From Vibrio fortis (GTDB lineage Bacteria; Pseudomonadota; Gammaproteobacteria; Enterobacterales; Vibrionaceae): a stretch of 64,000 nt of DNA. Where the stretch lies: NCBI RefSeq assembly GCF_000695685.1, contig NZ_JFFR01000033.1, positions 248,001-312,000 of the forward strand, given 5' to 3'. The position numbers and the translations under genes were made by a program. Under the pieces are notes generated by a model, which was not told where the DNA came from, searched no databases, and worked only from the letters and a program-made list of their open reading frames with translations. This document shows, piece by piece, positions 1 through 9,182 of this stretch (position 1 is its first letter; each line of letters starts with the position of its first letter).

Positions 1-599
1 GTGAGCAAGAGTACCGCAACAAAGGCGTAGCGTACTGCCCACACTGTGACGGTCCACTGTTCAAAGGCAAGAAAACAGCCGTTATCGGTGGTGGTAACTC
101 AGGTATTGAAGCAGCCATTGACCTAGCGGGTATCGTTGAGCATGTAACGGTTCTTGAATTTGCAGACACACTACGTGCTGACCAAGTACTTATCGACAAA
201 GCGAACGCAACGCCAAACATCGAAATCATCAAGATGGCACAGACGACACAAGTGCTTGGCGATGGCAACCGAGTGACAGGTCTTGAGTACAAAGATCGCA
301 ATACTGATGAGCTAAAGCAGATTGAGTTGGCAGGTATCTTTGTTCAAATCGGCCTAATGCCAAACAGCGAATGGTTGAAAGGCACTAAGGTTGAACTATC
401 ACCACGTGGTGAGATCGAGATTGACGCACACGGCGCAACATCAATGAAAGGTGTATTTGCAGCAGGTGACGTAACAACCGTACCTTACAAGCAGATCATC
501 ATCGCGATGGGTGAAGGTGCAAAAGCGAGCCTAGGTGCATTTGACCACCTAATTCGCAACCCAGCGCCAGTCGCTAAAAAAGTGGCAGAAGTTGCATAA
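1..599 (+). CDS. ahpF: Alkyl hydroperoxide reductase subunit F, C-terminal part (5' end outside window)
   Basis: This is the flavoprotein disulfide reductase that passes electrons from NADH to AhpC for peroxide reduction in the cytoplasm. The reading frame is open from base 3, so the gene starts outside the window. The visible part begins just before the redox-active CxxC of the thioredoxin-reductase-like domain ([13 protein letters not shown]). The NAD-binding glycine motif [17 protein letters not shown] follows, and then the C-terminal FAD motif GVFAAGDVT. About 198 residues are present of the roughly 520 usual for the family. The first ATG in this frame, at 234, lies inside the conserved domain and is not the start. 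A strong hairpin follows at 630-662. Identification is secure; AhpC is presumably upstream, out of view. Confidence 0.95.
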   Translation, partial: EQEYRNKGVAYCPHCDGPLFKGKKTAVIGGGNSGIEAAIDLAGIVEHVTVLEFADTLRADQVLIDKANATPNIEIIKMAQTTQVLGDGNRVTGLEYKDRNTDELKQIELAGIFVQIGLMPNSEWLKGTKVELSPRGEIEIDAHGATSMKGVFAAGDVTTVPYKQIIIAMGEGAKASLGAFDHLIRNPAPVAKKVAEVA

Positions 600-629
600 T
601 TAAATAACGCGGCAAGCCTAACAAAAGAG

Positions 630-662
630 AAAGCCACCACTGAGCTCAGTGGTGGCTTTTTT
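630..662. terminator. Bidirectional terminator between ahpF and quiC
   Basis: AAGCCACCACTGA and TCAGTGGTGGCTT form a nearly perfect stem with a very small loop, followed by a T run on the plus strand. It sits between the convergent ends of ahpF and the quiC operon and can serve both. Confidence 0.85.
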
Positions 663-695
663 GTGATTAATAAAATAGGTTTATAACACTTCTCT

Positions 696-2519
696 TTAAT
701 CCTGATAAGACTGGGAAGCCAGACGAATAAAGGCGTTGGTTTCACCGTATTTCTTATACTCGCCCACTCGCTGCACCACTTCAAAGAACAGGCCGTTCAC
801 TTCCTTGGTGTAGAAGTGGAAAAACGCACCCGTATCATCTTCGGTGTAAAGGATGTTGTTTTGCTGTAGCTGTTCAATCGATTCATCTTCCAAATCGAAC
901 TGTGCCTGAATATCTAGGTAGTAGTTATTCGGAATCTTCAATTGGTAGATAGGCGATAGGTTAGCTGCTGCTTTGAAGATGTCTCGACACTCAATCGCAA
1001 TCTGATTGATGCTCGCACCGTTAGAGTCGTTCAAGAATCGCTGAGCCGAAGTGCGCTTCGCGCTGGTGCTGTTGAGTGCGATCTTAATGTTCTCGTTCGG
1101 GCTCTTAATCGTGCGGCTAGTAATCAAGCCATTGATATCTGGAAGATCGAAGCTTTCTTCAGGAACAAAGCCAAAGATCGACTTATAGAAGAACATGTTC
1201 GACAGCAAAGTCTCTGGCGACACCACCTGACCAATGTGGTCAACGCGAATCAAGTTATCGTTCACTGCCGGTTGCTGCTCTACCGGCTTAAAATCGACGT
1301 CGTAAAACTTGTCTGCTTGGTTCTCATCCAAAAGATGGATCATCAAGTTGCTAGAACTCTTAAGCGTTGGAATATCCAGCTCATTCTCTTGGCGAGCTTG
1401 GAAAATTGCTGGGCTGTTATAGCGTTTTGCCAGTTCAACCAAGCGGTCTGAATCTTTGGTTAATACGCCTAGCGCGCACACAGATTCACCGTGACCTTCT
1501 AAGTAAGTCTGAGCGTTACTGTTTTTCTCGTAGTTAAAGACGAAGTTAATATCACCTACTTGGTATAGGTCGACATTCTTGCTCTTATGGCTGTGTGTTT
1601 TGCTAAAGCCCAATGACTCAATCACATCGGTAAATGGATTGTCTTCACGCTCTTTTACCGCAAATTCAATGAAGCTCAAATCAGAGACACTCGGCATCTC
1701 AAACAAGTTGTTGGTCTGATCTTCCAGCCATTTCAGAGAACGCACGCCATCAACCGCTTTCTCTTTCGGAGAAGAGGCACGGAACTCATCATTAAACACT
1801 TCATGAGAGAGGTAATCATCGTAACCTTTGTCTTTGAGTGTTTTCACAAAGTCGATCACTGGGAAATCACCTTGACCCGGAAAGCATCGGTAGTGACGGC
1901 TGTACTGCAAAATATCCATCTGCATTTTCGGCGCATCAGCGACCTGCACTAGAGCAATCTTTTCCACTGGAATATCTTCACGCAGCGTATCCAGTGTGTT
2001 GCCACGCGCGAACATGTGGAAGGTGTCCAATACCACGCCAAGATTCGGATGGTCTACCATCTTCACCAAGTTCCAAGCATCATCGTAATCGGCAATATGA
2101 CGCCCCCACGCCAGCGCTTCGTAACCCAACTCCATATCTTCACGCTTGGCCAGCTCTGCCAAGGCATGCAGATCTTCAGCGCAGCGGTCAAGGTTATTGG
2201 TCGAAAGCGGATTCACGTTACTGCACATCATTAGGCGTTTTGTGCCCAGTTGATGTGCTAGATCCATCTTGCGCTCCATCATCTTGTATTTCTTTTCGCG
2301 CAAGCCATTTGGCATCCCTTCCATGTCTCGGAAAGGTTGTAGAACCAAGATCTCAAGCCCCATGCTGTCAGCGATGCGTTTAACATCGGCTGCAGAACCG
2401 CGGTACTGAGTTAAATCATTTTCAAAAATTTCGATAGCATGAAAACCGGCTTTTGCCGCTGCATGCATCTTCTGTTCAAGAGTGCCAGATAGACAAACGG
2501 TCGCGATTGAATACTTCAT
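696..2519 (-). CDS. quiC: 3-dehydroshikimate dehydratase, two-domain QuiC type
   Basis: Predicted to dehydrate 3-dehydroshikimate to protocatechuate, the entry to the ring-cleavage pathway encoded nearby. The 607 residues split into an N-terminal sugar-phosphate-isomerase-like TIM barrel (about 1-270) and a C-terminal 4-hydroxyphenylpyruvate-dioxygenase-like VOC region (about 300-600). The barrel shows plausible metal ligands in ELGYEALAWG, VVLDTFHMF and LSHEVFND. The C-terminal part keeps DHIGQVV and FFEVVQRVGEYKKYG. Where true HPPDs have QHIAL it reads NQIAI, so one metal histidine appears to be replaced by Gln. That argues against dioxygenase activity and for the fused dehydratase class known from Pseudomonas quinate catabolism. 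It is the last gene of a six-gene minus-strand operon and lies 11 bases after the Gfo/Idh gene. The assignment rests on domain layout plus the LigABCI neighbours. Confidence 0.88.
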   Translation of the reverse strand: MKYSIATVCLSGTLEQKMHAAAKAGFHAIEIFENDLTQYRGSAADVKRIADSMGLEILVLQPFRDMEGMPNGLREKKYKMMERKMDLAHQLGTKRLMMCSNVNPLSTNNLDRCAEDLHALAELAKREDMELGYEALAWGRHIADYDDAWNLVKMVDHPNLGVVLDTFHMFARGNTLDTLREDIPVEKIALVQVADAPKMQMDILQYSRHYRCFPGQGDFPVIDFVKTLKDKGYDDYLSHEVFNDEFRASSPKEKAVDGVRSLKWLEDQTNNLFEMPSVSDLSFIEFAVKEREDNPFTDVIESLGFSKTHSHKSKNVDLYQVGDINFVFNYEKNSNAQTYLEGHGESVCALGVLTKDSDRLVELAKRYNSPAIFQARQENELDIPTLKSSSNLMIHLLDENQADKFYDVDFKPVEQQPAVNDNLIRVDHIGQVVSPETLLSNMFFYKSIFGFVPEESFDLPDINGLITSRTIKSPNENIKIALNSTSAKRTSAQRFLNDSNGASINQIAIECRDIFKAAANLSPIYQLKIPNNYYLDIQAQFDLEDESIEQLQQNNILYTEDDTGAFFHFYTKEVNGLFFEVVQRVGEYKKYGETNAFIRLASQSYQD

Positions 2520-2530
2520 CCTAAACTCCC

Positions 2531-3601
2531 TTAGTTAACCAGTGCAGTAACATCTTGAACCGGAACATATTGCTCCGTTTCTGTCGCTTTAATGATGGCG
2601 TCGATCACCAACAGATTTTGTAGGCCATCGTAAATGCTGACTTTTGGTGTCTGTTCTTCGCCACGAATTAGAGCGCAGAAGTGCTCAAGTTGACGCTTAA
2701 GTGGATCTTCACGCGTTACTGGCTCTTGGCGCTCTTCCATCGCATTCCACCAAGAAGGCGTCACCCCCTCTTTAAACGACTTAATCTGCATTGTCGGGAT
2801 CGATAGCGAACCGTTGGTACCTGCCACGTGGTAACAATCTTCTGTTTCGTAAGTCGCGTAGGTCTTGTTTTCTTGCGAGGTTTGCTCCCAGCTGCGCGGG
2901 CTTGCCGAGGCATCAGACAACATGAATGAACCCAGTGTGCCATTGGCAAATCGCAGTGAGATTGCAGTTGTGTCTTCTACTTCAAACTTGCGGGTCGCGC
3001 TTGAATTCAGAGCCTGAACGCCAACAATGTCACCAACCAAATGACGCAGATTGCCAATCTCATGAATCATGTTAATTAGGATCGGGCCGCCACCTTTAAC
3101 TTTGCGCCACTCGCCTTCGTTGTAGTAGTAATCAGGTTTGTAGAACATCGCGCTGCCCATGATAGATACCGTCTTGCCCAGTTCACCGCTGTCGATGATC
3201 GACTTAGCTGTCTCTAGCAGTGGGCTGTAAGCACGGTGGTGACCAACCAGCATTTTTGCTTCTTCACGATTTGCGTGTTTAAGAAGCTCAATGGCATCTT
3301 CGATCGAATCAGTAACAGGCTTCTCGACAATGGCAGGCACGCCAGCATTAATACATTCGTGCGCTTGAATAGCATGCAGACGATTTGGTGTCGCCAAGAT
3401 CACACCGTCCGGCTTGTCTTGTGCAAACAGCTCTTCTAGGCTGGCGTAGACCTTAACGCCATACTCTTCCGCAACCTCTTTGGCTCCTGGAGAAGGATCA
3501 ACAATCGACGCCAACTGACATTGCGCGTTTTCAGAAACCAGTTTGATGTGTGTTTTCCCGATCAGACCTGCCCCAGCGACAGCAATTTTAACTTGTTCCA
3601 T
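2531..3601 (-). CDS. Gfo/Idh/MocA family NAD(P)-dependent oxidoreductase, substrate unknown
   Basis: A 356-residue cytoplasmic dehydrogenase. The N-terminal Rossmann motif VAGAGLIGKTH is followed by the family signature VEKPVTDS near residue 94 and a C-terminal alpha/beta domain containing GGGPILINMIHEIG, where the His is the usual catalytic-region residue. Length is typical for MviM/IolG-like enzymes that oxidise or reduce cyclic polyols and sugar derivatives. It lies between the carrier genes and quiC in one operon, so it probably handles a compound feeding into 3-dehydroshikimate or protocatechuate. It is not the LigC of the pathway, which is encoded at 10137. The substrate cannot be read from the sequence. 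Confidence 0.8.
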   Translation of the reverse strand: MEQVKIAVAGAGLIGKTHIKLVSENAQCQLASIVDPSPGAKEVAEEYGVKVYASLEELFAQDKPDGVILATPNRLHAIQAHECINAGVPAIVEKPVTDSIEDAIELLKHANREEAKMLVGHHRAYSPLLETAKSIIDSGELGKTVSIMGSAMFYKPDYYYNEGEWRKVKGGGPILINMIHEIGNLRHLVGDIVGVQALNSSATRKFEVEDTTAISLRFANGTLGSFMLSDASASPRSWEQTSQENKTYATYETEDCYHVAGTNGSLSIPTMQIKSFKEGVTPSWWNAMEERQEPVTREDPLKRQLEHFCALIRGEEQTPKVSIYDGLQNLLVIDAIIKATETEQYVPVQDVTALVN

Positions 3602-3644
3602 GTTATGACCTTATTTTTCATTCACGCTCTACAGGCGTCTATTT

Positions 3645-4574
3645 TTATGATGATGTTGTGATAGCAATAACGACGGACAGCGAGAGTCCAGAGGCCACCG
3701 TCGTAATAATTAGAGTGTTTAAACAGAAGCGTTGTTGTTGATAGAGCCCACCTAAAATCGGGTAGATGGACAACATAGGAGACGCAGCAAAAATCAATAA
3801 GACATACTTGAGGTCTCCTTCTACGGGTAGCGTCATCAGCAGTGCCACGACGATCAATGGAAAAAAAACTAGCTTCATCGCCGTCACAAAAGCGATTCGT
3901 CTGAACTGCTCAAATTTCAGTGATTGACCGAGCGCTCCCCCAATCGCAAATAGGGCGAGAGCAACCGATGTTTTCGCAAAAATGGATACCCCTTCAGTCA
4001 TAAATTCTGGCAAGCGAATTCCCGTGATATTCACGATCAAGGCAAAGCTGATCGCTAAGATAATTGGGTTGCGACTGATACGACCCGCGACAATCTTTAG
4101 TTGCTCACTGATGCTTGACGAACGGCCTTGGGCAAACTCCAGTGAAATCAAGCTCAATGGAATAAACACTAGGTTCTCAATCAGTACACACATTAAAAAT
4201 GCTTCAATGAACTGACCGTCGTACAGCGATAGCACCACTGGAAAGCCAACGAACGCGCTGTTTGGCATGCCGCTGCCCAGACCATTGATGAAGCTTTCCG
4301 TCCAGGTGGACTTGAGTAGGCCCTTGCTCACCAATATCGCCACGGTCATCGCACTCAAGCCTGCAATGGCGTACACCAACATGAAGTTGACGTGGATGAC
4401 TTGCCCTAACTCAATACTACTCAAGCTGCTGATGATCACTGCTGGCAGCGATACATACAGCACGAACTTGCTCACCTCACCGACGAATTGTTGGCTAAAA
4501 AAGCCTTTTTTGGTCGTGAGGAACCCTACTGCCACGATAAAAATCAGTGGCAGCAACACTTCAAATACAAACAT
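3645..4574 (-). CDS. AEC (auxin efflux carrier) family permease
   Basis: A 309-residue inner-membrane protein with about ten hydrophobic segments from the N-terminal FVFEVLLPLIFIVAVGFL to the C-terminal SGLSLSVVIAITT. The pattern, including the G/N-rich segment MPNSAFVGFPVV near residue 105, fits the AEC/BASS-like carriers that move organic anions. It lies 9 bases after the TRAP large subunit gene and before two catabolic genes in the same operon. It may be a second route for the same acids, or an exporter that prevents accumulation of a toxic intermediate. Direction and substrate are unknown. Confidence 0.8.
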   Translation of the reverse strand: MFVFEVLLPLIFIVAVGFLTTKKGFFSQQFVGEVSKFVLYVSLPAVIISSLSSIELGQVIHVNFMLVYAIAGLSAMTVAILVSKGLLKSTWTESFINGLGSGMPNSAFVGFPVVLSLYDGQFIEAFLMCVLIENLVFIPLSLISLEFAQGRSSSISEQLKIVAGRISRNPIILAISFALIVNITGIRLPEFMTEGVSIFAKTSVALALFAIGGALGQSLKFEQFRRIAFVTAMKLVFFPLIVVALLMTLPVEGDLKYVLLIFAASPMLSIYPILGGLYQQQRFCLNTLIITTVASGLSLSVVIAITTSS

Positions 4575-4583
4575 TGTTTTTCT

Positions 4584-5849
4584 CTAGTAGCCGAATAACT
4601 TCGGTAAGAAGAGCACGCTTTGTGGTACGAAAGTGATGAAGAACAGCACCACAACTTCCAGTAGGAATAGAGGAATAACTTGCTTAGATATCGCAGCAAT
4701 CCCGACCTTGGAAATGGTATTGGAGACAAACAGACAGATGCCCATTGGTGGTGTAATCAAACCAATCATTAGGTTGAAGATAACCACAATGCCAAAGTGA
4801 ACAGGGTCGATACCAAAGCTCATCGCAATCGGATGGAAGATTGGAATCAGGATTAGCATGGCTGCAATGCCTTCAAGGAACAGGCCCACCGCCAGTAGGA
4901 TTAGGTTCACCATGATTAGGAACATAATCGGATCTGAGATAGTGCTAAGCACCTGTTGGCTAATGTATTGCGGTACGCGCGAGAACGTCAGCAGCCAGTT
5001 TGCTACAGAGACAACAGCAATCAGAATCAATACGATAGAAGAATCACGCATTGAACGCATAAACACTTCAGGTAAGTCGCTGACTTTGATTGATTTGTAC
5101 ATGAACATGCCGACCGACAGCGCATAGAATGCAGCAAAGGCAGCGGCTTCCGTCGGCGTCACGATACCCATTAGAATCGAGCCAAGGATAAAGATTGGCA
5201 TCGTTAGCGGTACAAAGGCTTTAACCAACGCTTTGCGACGACTGGTTCGCACACCGGTATTCACAATCTTATGCTTGGTCGCATAAAAGAAAACAAACAC
5301 AGATAGGGCAATTGCCGACAAGACACCCGGAACAATACCCGCTAAGAACAGAGCAGGAACCGAGACGCCACTAGCGATAAGCGCGTAGATGATCACCGGA
5401 ATGCTCGGTGGGATCATAGGACCAATCACCGAAGAGGCTGCGGTCAGTGCCGATGAAAACTCTTTGCTGTAGCCCTCTTTTTCCATTTGAGGAATAAACA
5501 CTCGGCCCAGTGCAGAAGTGTCTGCTACCGCTGAACCTGAGATCCCGGCAAACATTACCGAAGACCAGATATTTACTTGTGCTAAGCCACCACGGAAGTG
5601 TCCAACCAAGGCGTTAGCAAAATCGATAATACGATTCGTAATACCACTCTTGTTCATCAGCTCACCAGCCAGAACAAACAGTGGAACAGCCAGAATAGAG
5701 TATGAATCTAATCCGCTAAAAATTCGTTGTGCAACAAGGCTGATTGAGATTGGAGTGCTCGTTACGTAGAACGACATAGCCAAAATAATGGCAAACACTA
5801 ACGGAACACCAAATACGAGCATACCGCCCATTAAAGCTATTGATGGCAT
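4584..5849 (-). CDS. TRAP transporter large permease, DctM type
   Basis: The 12-TM-class large membrane subunit of a tripartite ATP-independent periplasmic transporter, which couples sodium gradient to uptake of a carboxylate delivered by the DctP-type protein. The 421-residue length is typical. Recognisable family stretches include FVLAGELMNKSGITNRIIDFANALVG in two consecutive blocks near residue 60, GSAVADTSALG, MIPPSIPVIIYA and TPTEAAAFAAFYA. It follows the small subunit gene by 9 bases in the order dctP-dctQ-dctM, the usual TRAP layout. Linkage with quiC and the protocatechuate genes suggests a quinate-, shikimate- or hydroxybenzoate-like substrate. Confidence 0.93.
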   Translation of the reverse strand: MPSIALMGGMLVFGVPLVFAIILAMSFYVTSTPISISLVAQRIFSGLDSYSILAVPLFVLAGELMNKSGITNRIIDFANALVGHFRGGLAQVNIWSSVMFAGISGSAVADTSALGRVFIPQMEKEGYSKEFSSALTAASSVIGPMIPPSIPVIIYALIASGVSVPALFLAGIVPGVLSAIALSVFVFFYATKHKIVNTGVRTSRRKALVKAFVPLTMPIFILGSILMGIVTPTEAAAFAAFYALSVGMFMYKSIKVSDLPEVFMRSMRDSSIVLILIAVVSVANWLLTFSRVPQYISQQVLSTISDPIMFLIMVNLILLAVGLFLEGIAAMLILIPIFHPIAMSFGIDPVHFGIVVIFNLMIGLITPPMGICLFVSNTISKVGIAAISKQVIPLFLLEVVVLFFITFVPQSVLFLPKLFGY

Positions 5850-5858
5850 AGTAGATCC

Positions 5859-6359
5859 TTATACATCGCCTTGAGTGAGAGAAGAGACAGGCGCATTAGC
5901 GCGTCGAGAGAGCGTGACGTGTTGTGCGAGACGTAATAGAGCGGCTACAAACAGACAGATACCACCAACAACTAACGCAGACTGGAAGTAGTACATGCTC
6001 AAGCCAATACCTGGTGATTCGATGCCACCGCGTTTCATGACAAATAGGTAACCTGAGTAAGTCATGATGCCCGCCGATACTAGCACTGCGATATCAACCA
6101 CAATCGCCAATACCTTTTGGAAAATTGCCGACTTGACTGAATCTAGAACCGCAAATTTAATGTGCAGCCCTTCTAGGTAACAGAGAGACGTACCAAACAT
6201 CACACCGTAGATCATTGAGTACTTACACAGCTCTTCACCCCACAGAATTGAGGTATTGAAAAAATAGCGCGAGATGGTCGTGACCAGCATAACTGCAAAC
6301 AGTACAAACAGAGACGAACCTGCGCAGAATGCCAATAGTTTTTTATATTGTTCCATCAT
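5859..6359 (-). CDS. TRAP transporter small permease, DctQ type
   Basis: A 166-residue membrane protein with four predicted helices: FCAGSSLFVLFAVMLVTTI, a segment around YSMIYGVMFGTSLCYL, VLAIVVDIAVLVSAGIM and ALVVGGICLFVAALL. This is the size and layout of DctQ subunits, which anchor the large permease. The motif WGEELCKYSMIYGVMFG around residue 40 is characteristic of the family. Two ATGs start the frame (MMEQ), and the choice changes only one residue. It lies between dctM and dctP in the same operon. Confidence 0.9.
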   Translation of the reverse strand: MMEQYKKLLAFCAGSSLFVLFAVMLVTTISRYFFNTSILWGEELCKYSMIYGVMFGTSLCYLEGLHIKFAVLDSVKSAIFQKVLAIVVDIAVLVSAGIMTYSGYLFVMKRGGIESPGIGLSMYYFQSALVVGGICLFVAALLRLAQHVTLSRRANAPVSSLTQGDV

Positions 6360-6419
6360 AGTTCCCTATCTCCTTGGGAAAGCGCAGCATTGAAGCCATC
6401 AATGCTGCGAACATCAGAG

Positions 6420-7424
6420 TTACTTAGTTGCAGTCTCAACCGCTTGAAGTGCGCCATCGATCCATTTCGAATCTACAGTGCCTTCAAGCCATTTGATTAC
6501 CGCAGGCTGAGTTTTGTCGCGGAATTGCTTCTGCTGCTCTGCTGTCAATGACGTGATCTTCATGCCTTTCTTACCTAGCGTTTCTAGACCTTCTGCAGAG
6601 TTAACCTGCTGAACAGCTCGGCCAACTGTGCCGGCAACTTGCGCTGCACGGTCGATGATCGCGCGGTCTGCATCAGATAAACCTTGGTAAAAATCGTCAT
6701 TCATTAATAAGAAATCGGTGCCATAAACGTGGCCATCCAGCGTGATGTACTCTTGCAGCTCGTAGAACTTATTCGCGCTAATAACGCTCACTGGGTTTTC
6801 TTGACCATCAATAACACCGGTTGTTAAAGCAGCTGGTACTTCCGGAAATGCAATAGGCGTTGGCTCAGCGCCTAAAGATTTCAGCAACTCAACATAAAGC
6901 GGGGTTGTCATTACACGAATTTTCAGACCTTTCAGGTCATCAGGAGATTTGATTTCACGTTTCGAGTTAGTGAAGTGACGGAAGCCTGTCTCACCGTAAG
7001 CCAGGTTACGCAGACCTGTCTGTTTTAAACATTGCTCATTAAGTTGTTGGCCAAACTCGCCATCCAACACTTCCCAAGCAACAGGTGCTGAAGGGAAAAG
7101 GTAAGGAATTTCAAGAACATTAGCTTCTTTACACAATTTAGAGTAAGCACCAGACACCATCGTCATGGTCAGCATTCCCTCTTGCGTTGACTGAAGCAGT
7201 TCTGTTTCACCACCAAGTTGACCTGATGGGTAGATGTTAACCGCAATACGACCACCAGATTCCGCTTCTACGATATTTTTGAATACCTGTGTCGCGGCCC
7301 CTTTCTTAGAGATCGTCCAATCCTGAGAGTCGACATGACCTATTGTGATATCGATATCCGCAGCTGATGTGTTTGCAGCAAATGCCAGTGATACAGCCAG
7401 TGATAGTGTCTTTATAGTTTTCAT
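6420..7424 (-). CDS. TRAP transporter periplasmic substrate-binding protein, DctP type
   Basis: A 334-residue periplasmic receptor that captures the substrate for the TRAP permease. It has a Sec signal peptide (MKTIKTLSLAVSLAFAANTSAA, likely cut after ALA-like TSA-A). The hallmark region LKGLKIRVMTTPLYVELLKS contains the Arg that binds the substrate carboxylate in characterised DctP proteins. It is followed by FPEVPAALTTGVIDGQENP. It is the first gene of the minus-strand operon that also encodes the permease subunits, an AEC carrier, a Gfo/Idh enzyme and QuiC, so its ligand is probably an alicyclic or aromatic carboxylate such as quinate, shikimate or protocatechuate. That ligand is an inference from context. 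Confidence 0.93.
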   Translation of the reverse strand: MKTIKTLSLAVSLAFAANTSAADIDITIGHVDSQDWTISKKGAATQVFKNIVEAESGGRIAVNIYPSGQLGGETELLQSTQEGMLTMTMVSGAYSKLCKEANVLEIPYLFPSAPVAWEVLDGEFGQQLNEQCLKQTGLRNLAYGETGFRHFTNSKREIKSPDDLKGLKIRVMTTPLYVELLKSLGAEPTPIAFPEVPAALTTGVIDGQENPVSVISANKFYELQEYITLDGHVYGTDFLLMNDDFYQGLSDADRAIIDRAAQVAGTVGRAVQQVNSAEGLETLGKKGMKITSLTAEQQKQFRDKTQPAVIKWLEGTVDSKWIDGALQAVETATK

Positions 7425-7848
7425 TCTATGGAACCTCCTGTTTCATTGCCGATAAAACTAACACTAGGAATTAACAAAACAAAATTCACTTACTGAAAGC
7501 ATTATTCAAAAATTAGATAACCCTCGTTATCAAAAGGTCGAAAGCCACAAGAAATAAACGCACAAAATCAGAAACTTAAAACCAAAATATAAACATAATC
7601 ACCATCAATAAATGGTTAAATCTGATATTTTGCAAATTGGTTAATTTTGGAGAATTAAGTCACACTTTGGAAACAATATATCGTTCGCTACTTCATAGAG
7701 CGTTTGAATTCCGTTACTAATATGTCCATTGATAAGGGCGTCAGCTATTTCGAGCCAGATCATAAATAGAGTTATAGATCTAAAACATCAAACTGTGATT
7801 TATTTAATATTTCGTACTGTAACTGGTAGTCAGTGGTAAGGAAACCGT
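7425..7848. promoter_or_regulatory. Divergent promoter region, TRAP/quiC operon versus lysR unit
   Basis: 424 bases without a gene, strongly AT-rich. It must hold the promoter of the TRAP/quiC operon reading left and that of the LysR gene reading right. A direct repeat TGGTTAA occurs at 7613-7619 and 7638-7644, spaced about two and a half helical turns, and is a candidate regulator site. I could not identify convincing -35/-10 pairs or a clear T-N11-A LysR box by eye. Confidence 0.5.
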
Positions 7849-9066
7849 ATGTTTAATATCCCCAATTTGCGCCACCTTAGGGCGATCTCAGAAGTCGTTC
7901 ACACCGGAAGTATCAGCAAAGCATCTGACACGGTTTTCCTCTCTCAACCTGCAATTACACAAGCCATCTCTAAACTTGAAAAGAGTATGAATAGTGAGCT
8001 GTTTGAACGTACCAGTGATGGTATGACGCCAACAAAACAGGGCGAAGCTTTCGCTTTTCGAATTGACCGTGCGCTGGAAAACATCAGCCAAGGCATCTCA
8101 AATGCGCTCAAGATTGCCACAAAGCAACGCAAAAATAGTGTGCAGCGTTATCTGTTTAATATCACCACCACTCAACTAAAAGCGCTCGTTGCTGTCGCTA
8201 ACGGACAAAGCTTTACCGAGGCGAGCCGATTACTTGAAGTGTCTCAATCATCGGTCTATCGAGCATCAAAAGATCTTGAAGAAATACTCGGATTTACTCT
8301 GTTTGAAAAGACCAGTACTGGCATTGCCCTCTCGAAGGCAGGAGCGGCGTTAGACAAGGCAAGCAAGCTTGCTTTTGTTGAAATAAAACAAGGACTTGAT
8401 GAAGTTAACCTGCTAAGTAACCGACACGGTTCAGTGATCACAGTAGGCTGTTTACCTCTCGCGAGAACCTGCTTGCTTCCAAGTACCATTAATGAATTTT
8501 CCAAGGCTTACCCTGACTGCCAAATACACGTGATTGATGGCCCATATAAAGACCTGCTCAACCATCTAAAATATGGTGAGATCGATATTCTAATTGGCGC
8601 TCTGCGCTTTCCCGTTCCTAGTACCGATATTCGCCAAGAAACGCTATTTGAATCGAAGAACACCATTTTATCGCGAGCTGATCATCCTTTAGCGACTAAA
8701 GAGAAAGTTAGTATCAAAGAACTTCAAGAGTCGAGCTGGGTTGTCTCCTCCAGTGCAACACCCGCCCGCAAGATGTTCGAAGATATGTTTACCAAGGCCT
8801 CACTTGAAGTACCGAGTCGTTTGATTGAGGCAAGCTCTCAGATGCTAGTCAAAGAGCTATTACTGGGCAGTGATCGATTAACCCTTCTTTCCCAACATCA
8901 AATCAGACGCGATCTCGATGAGGGGCATTTAGTTGCTCTTCCTTATGAAGGTGAAGAACAATCCAGACCCATTGGTTTGACGCTCCGCAAAAACTGGTTT
9001 GCCACTTCTGTACAGACTCACTTCTTACAATTATTGCGAACAAACGGAGTTAAAATGTCGCTGTAA
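7849..9066 (+). CDS. LysR-type regulator with two N-terminal HTH domains, probable regulator of the protocatechuate genes
   Basis: 405 residues, about 100 more than a usual LysR protein. The surplus is a second winged-helix domain. The first HTH spans roughly residues 5-65 (LRHLRAISEVVHTGSISKAS, then LSQPAITQAISKLEKSM and LFERTSDGMTPTKQGEAF). The second spans roughly 107-165 (QLKALVAVANGQSFTEASRL, VSQSSVYRASKDLEE, LFEKTSTGIALSKAG). A LysR substrate-binding domain follows from about 190 (ITVGCLPLARTCLLPS). The gene diverges from the TRAP/quiC operon and heads the unit containing ligC and galB, so it most likely senses a pathway intermediate and controls both units. The effector is unknown. Start ATG has an AAGGAAA-like ribosome site. 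Confidence 0.88.
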   Translation: MFNIPNLRHLRAISEVVHTGSISKASDTVFLSQPAITQAISKLEKSMNSELFERTSDGMTPTKQGEAFAFRIDRALENISQGISNALKIATKQRKNSVQRYLFNITTTQLKALVAVANGQSFTEASRLLEVSQSSVYRASKDLEEILGFTLFEKTSTGIALSKAGAALDKASKLAFVEIKQGLDEVNLLSNRHGSVITVGCLPLARTCLLPSTINEFSKAYPDCQIHVIDGPYKDLLNHLKYGEIDILIGALRFPVPSTDIRQETLFESKNTILSRADHPLATKEKVSIKELQESSWVVSSSATPARKMFEDMFTKASLEVPSRLIEASSQMLVKELLLGSDRLTLLSQHQIRRDLDEGHLVALPYEGEEQSRPIGLTLRKNWFATSVQTHFLQLLRTNGVKMSL

Positions 9067-9182
9067 TAACCCTATTATTTTCAAAATTGAATACCCTTTG
9101 AATTAAATTGATTATCCGCACTCAATACCAAATGATAGTGTTTGACCATAGCCAAAGATAATTAACGAACAAAAAGGTGGTT

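Noticed and set aside
1838-2383. 181-codon open frame on the plus strand opposite quiC
   Set aside because: It lies wholly antisense to a well-conserved domain, has no ribosome site and its product has no recognisable motif.
696-2519. HPPD-like domain taken as a second tyrosine-pathway dioxygenase
   Set aside because: It is fused to a sugar-isomerase-like dehydratase domain, appears to lack one iron ligand and sits with protocatechuate genes; the intact HPPD is at 59668-60741.
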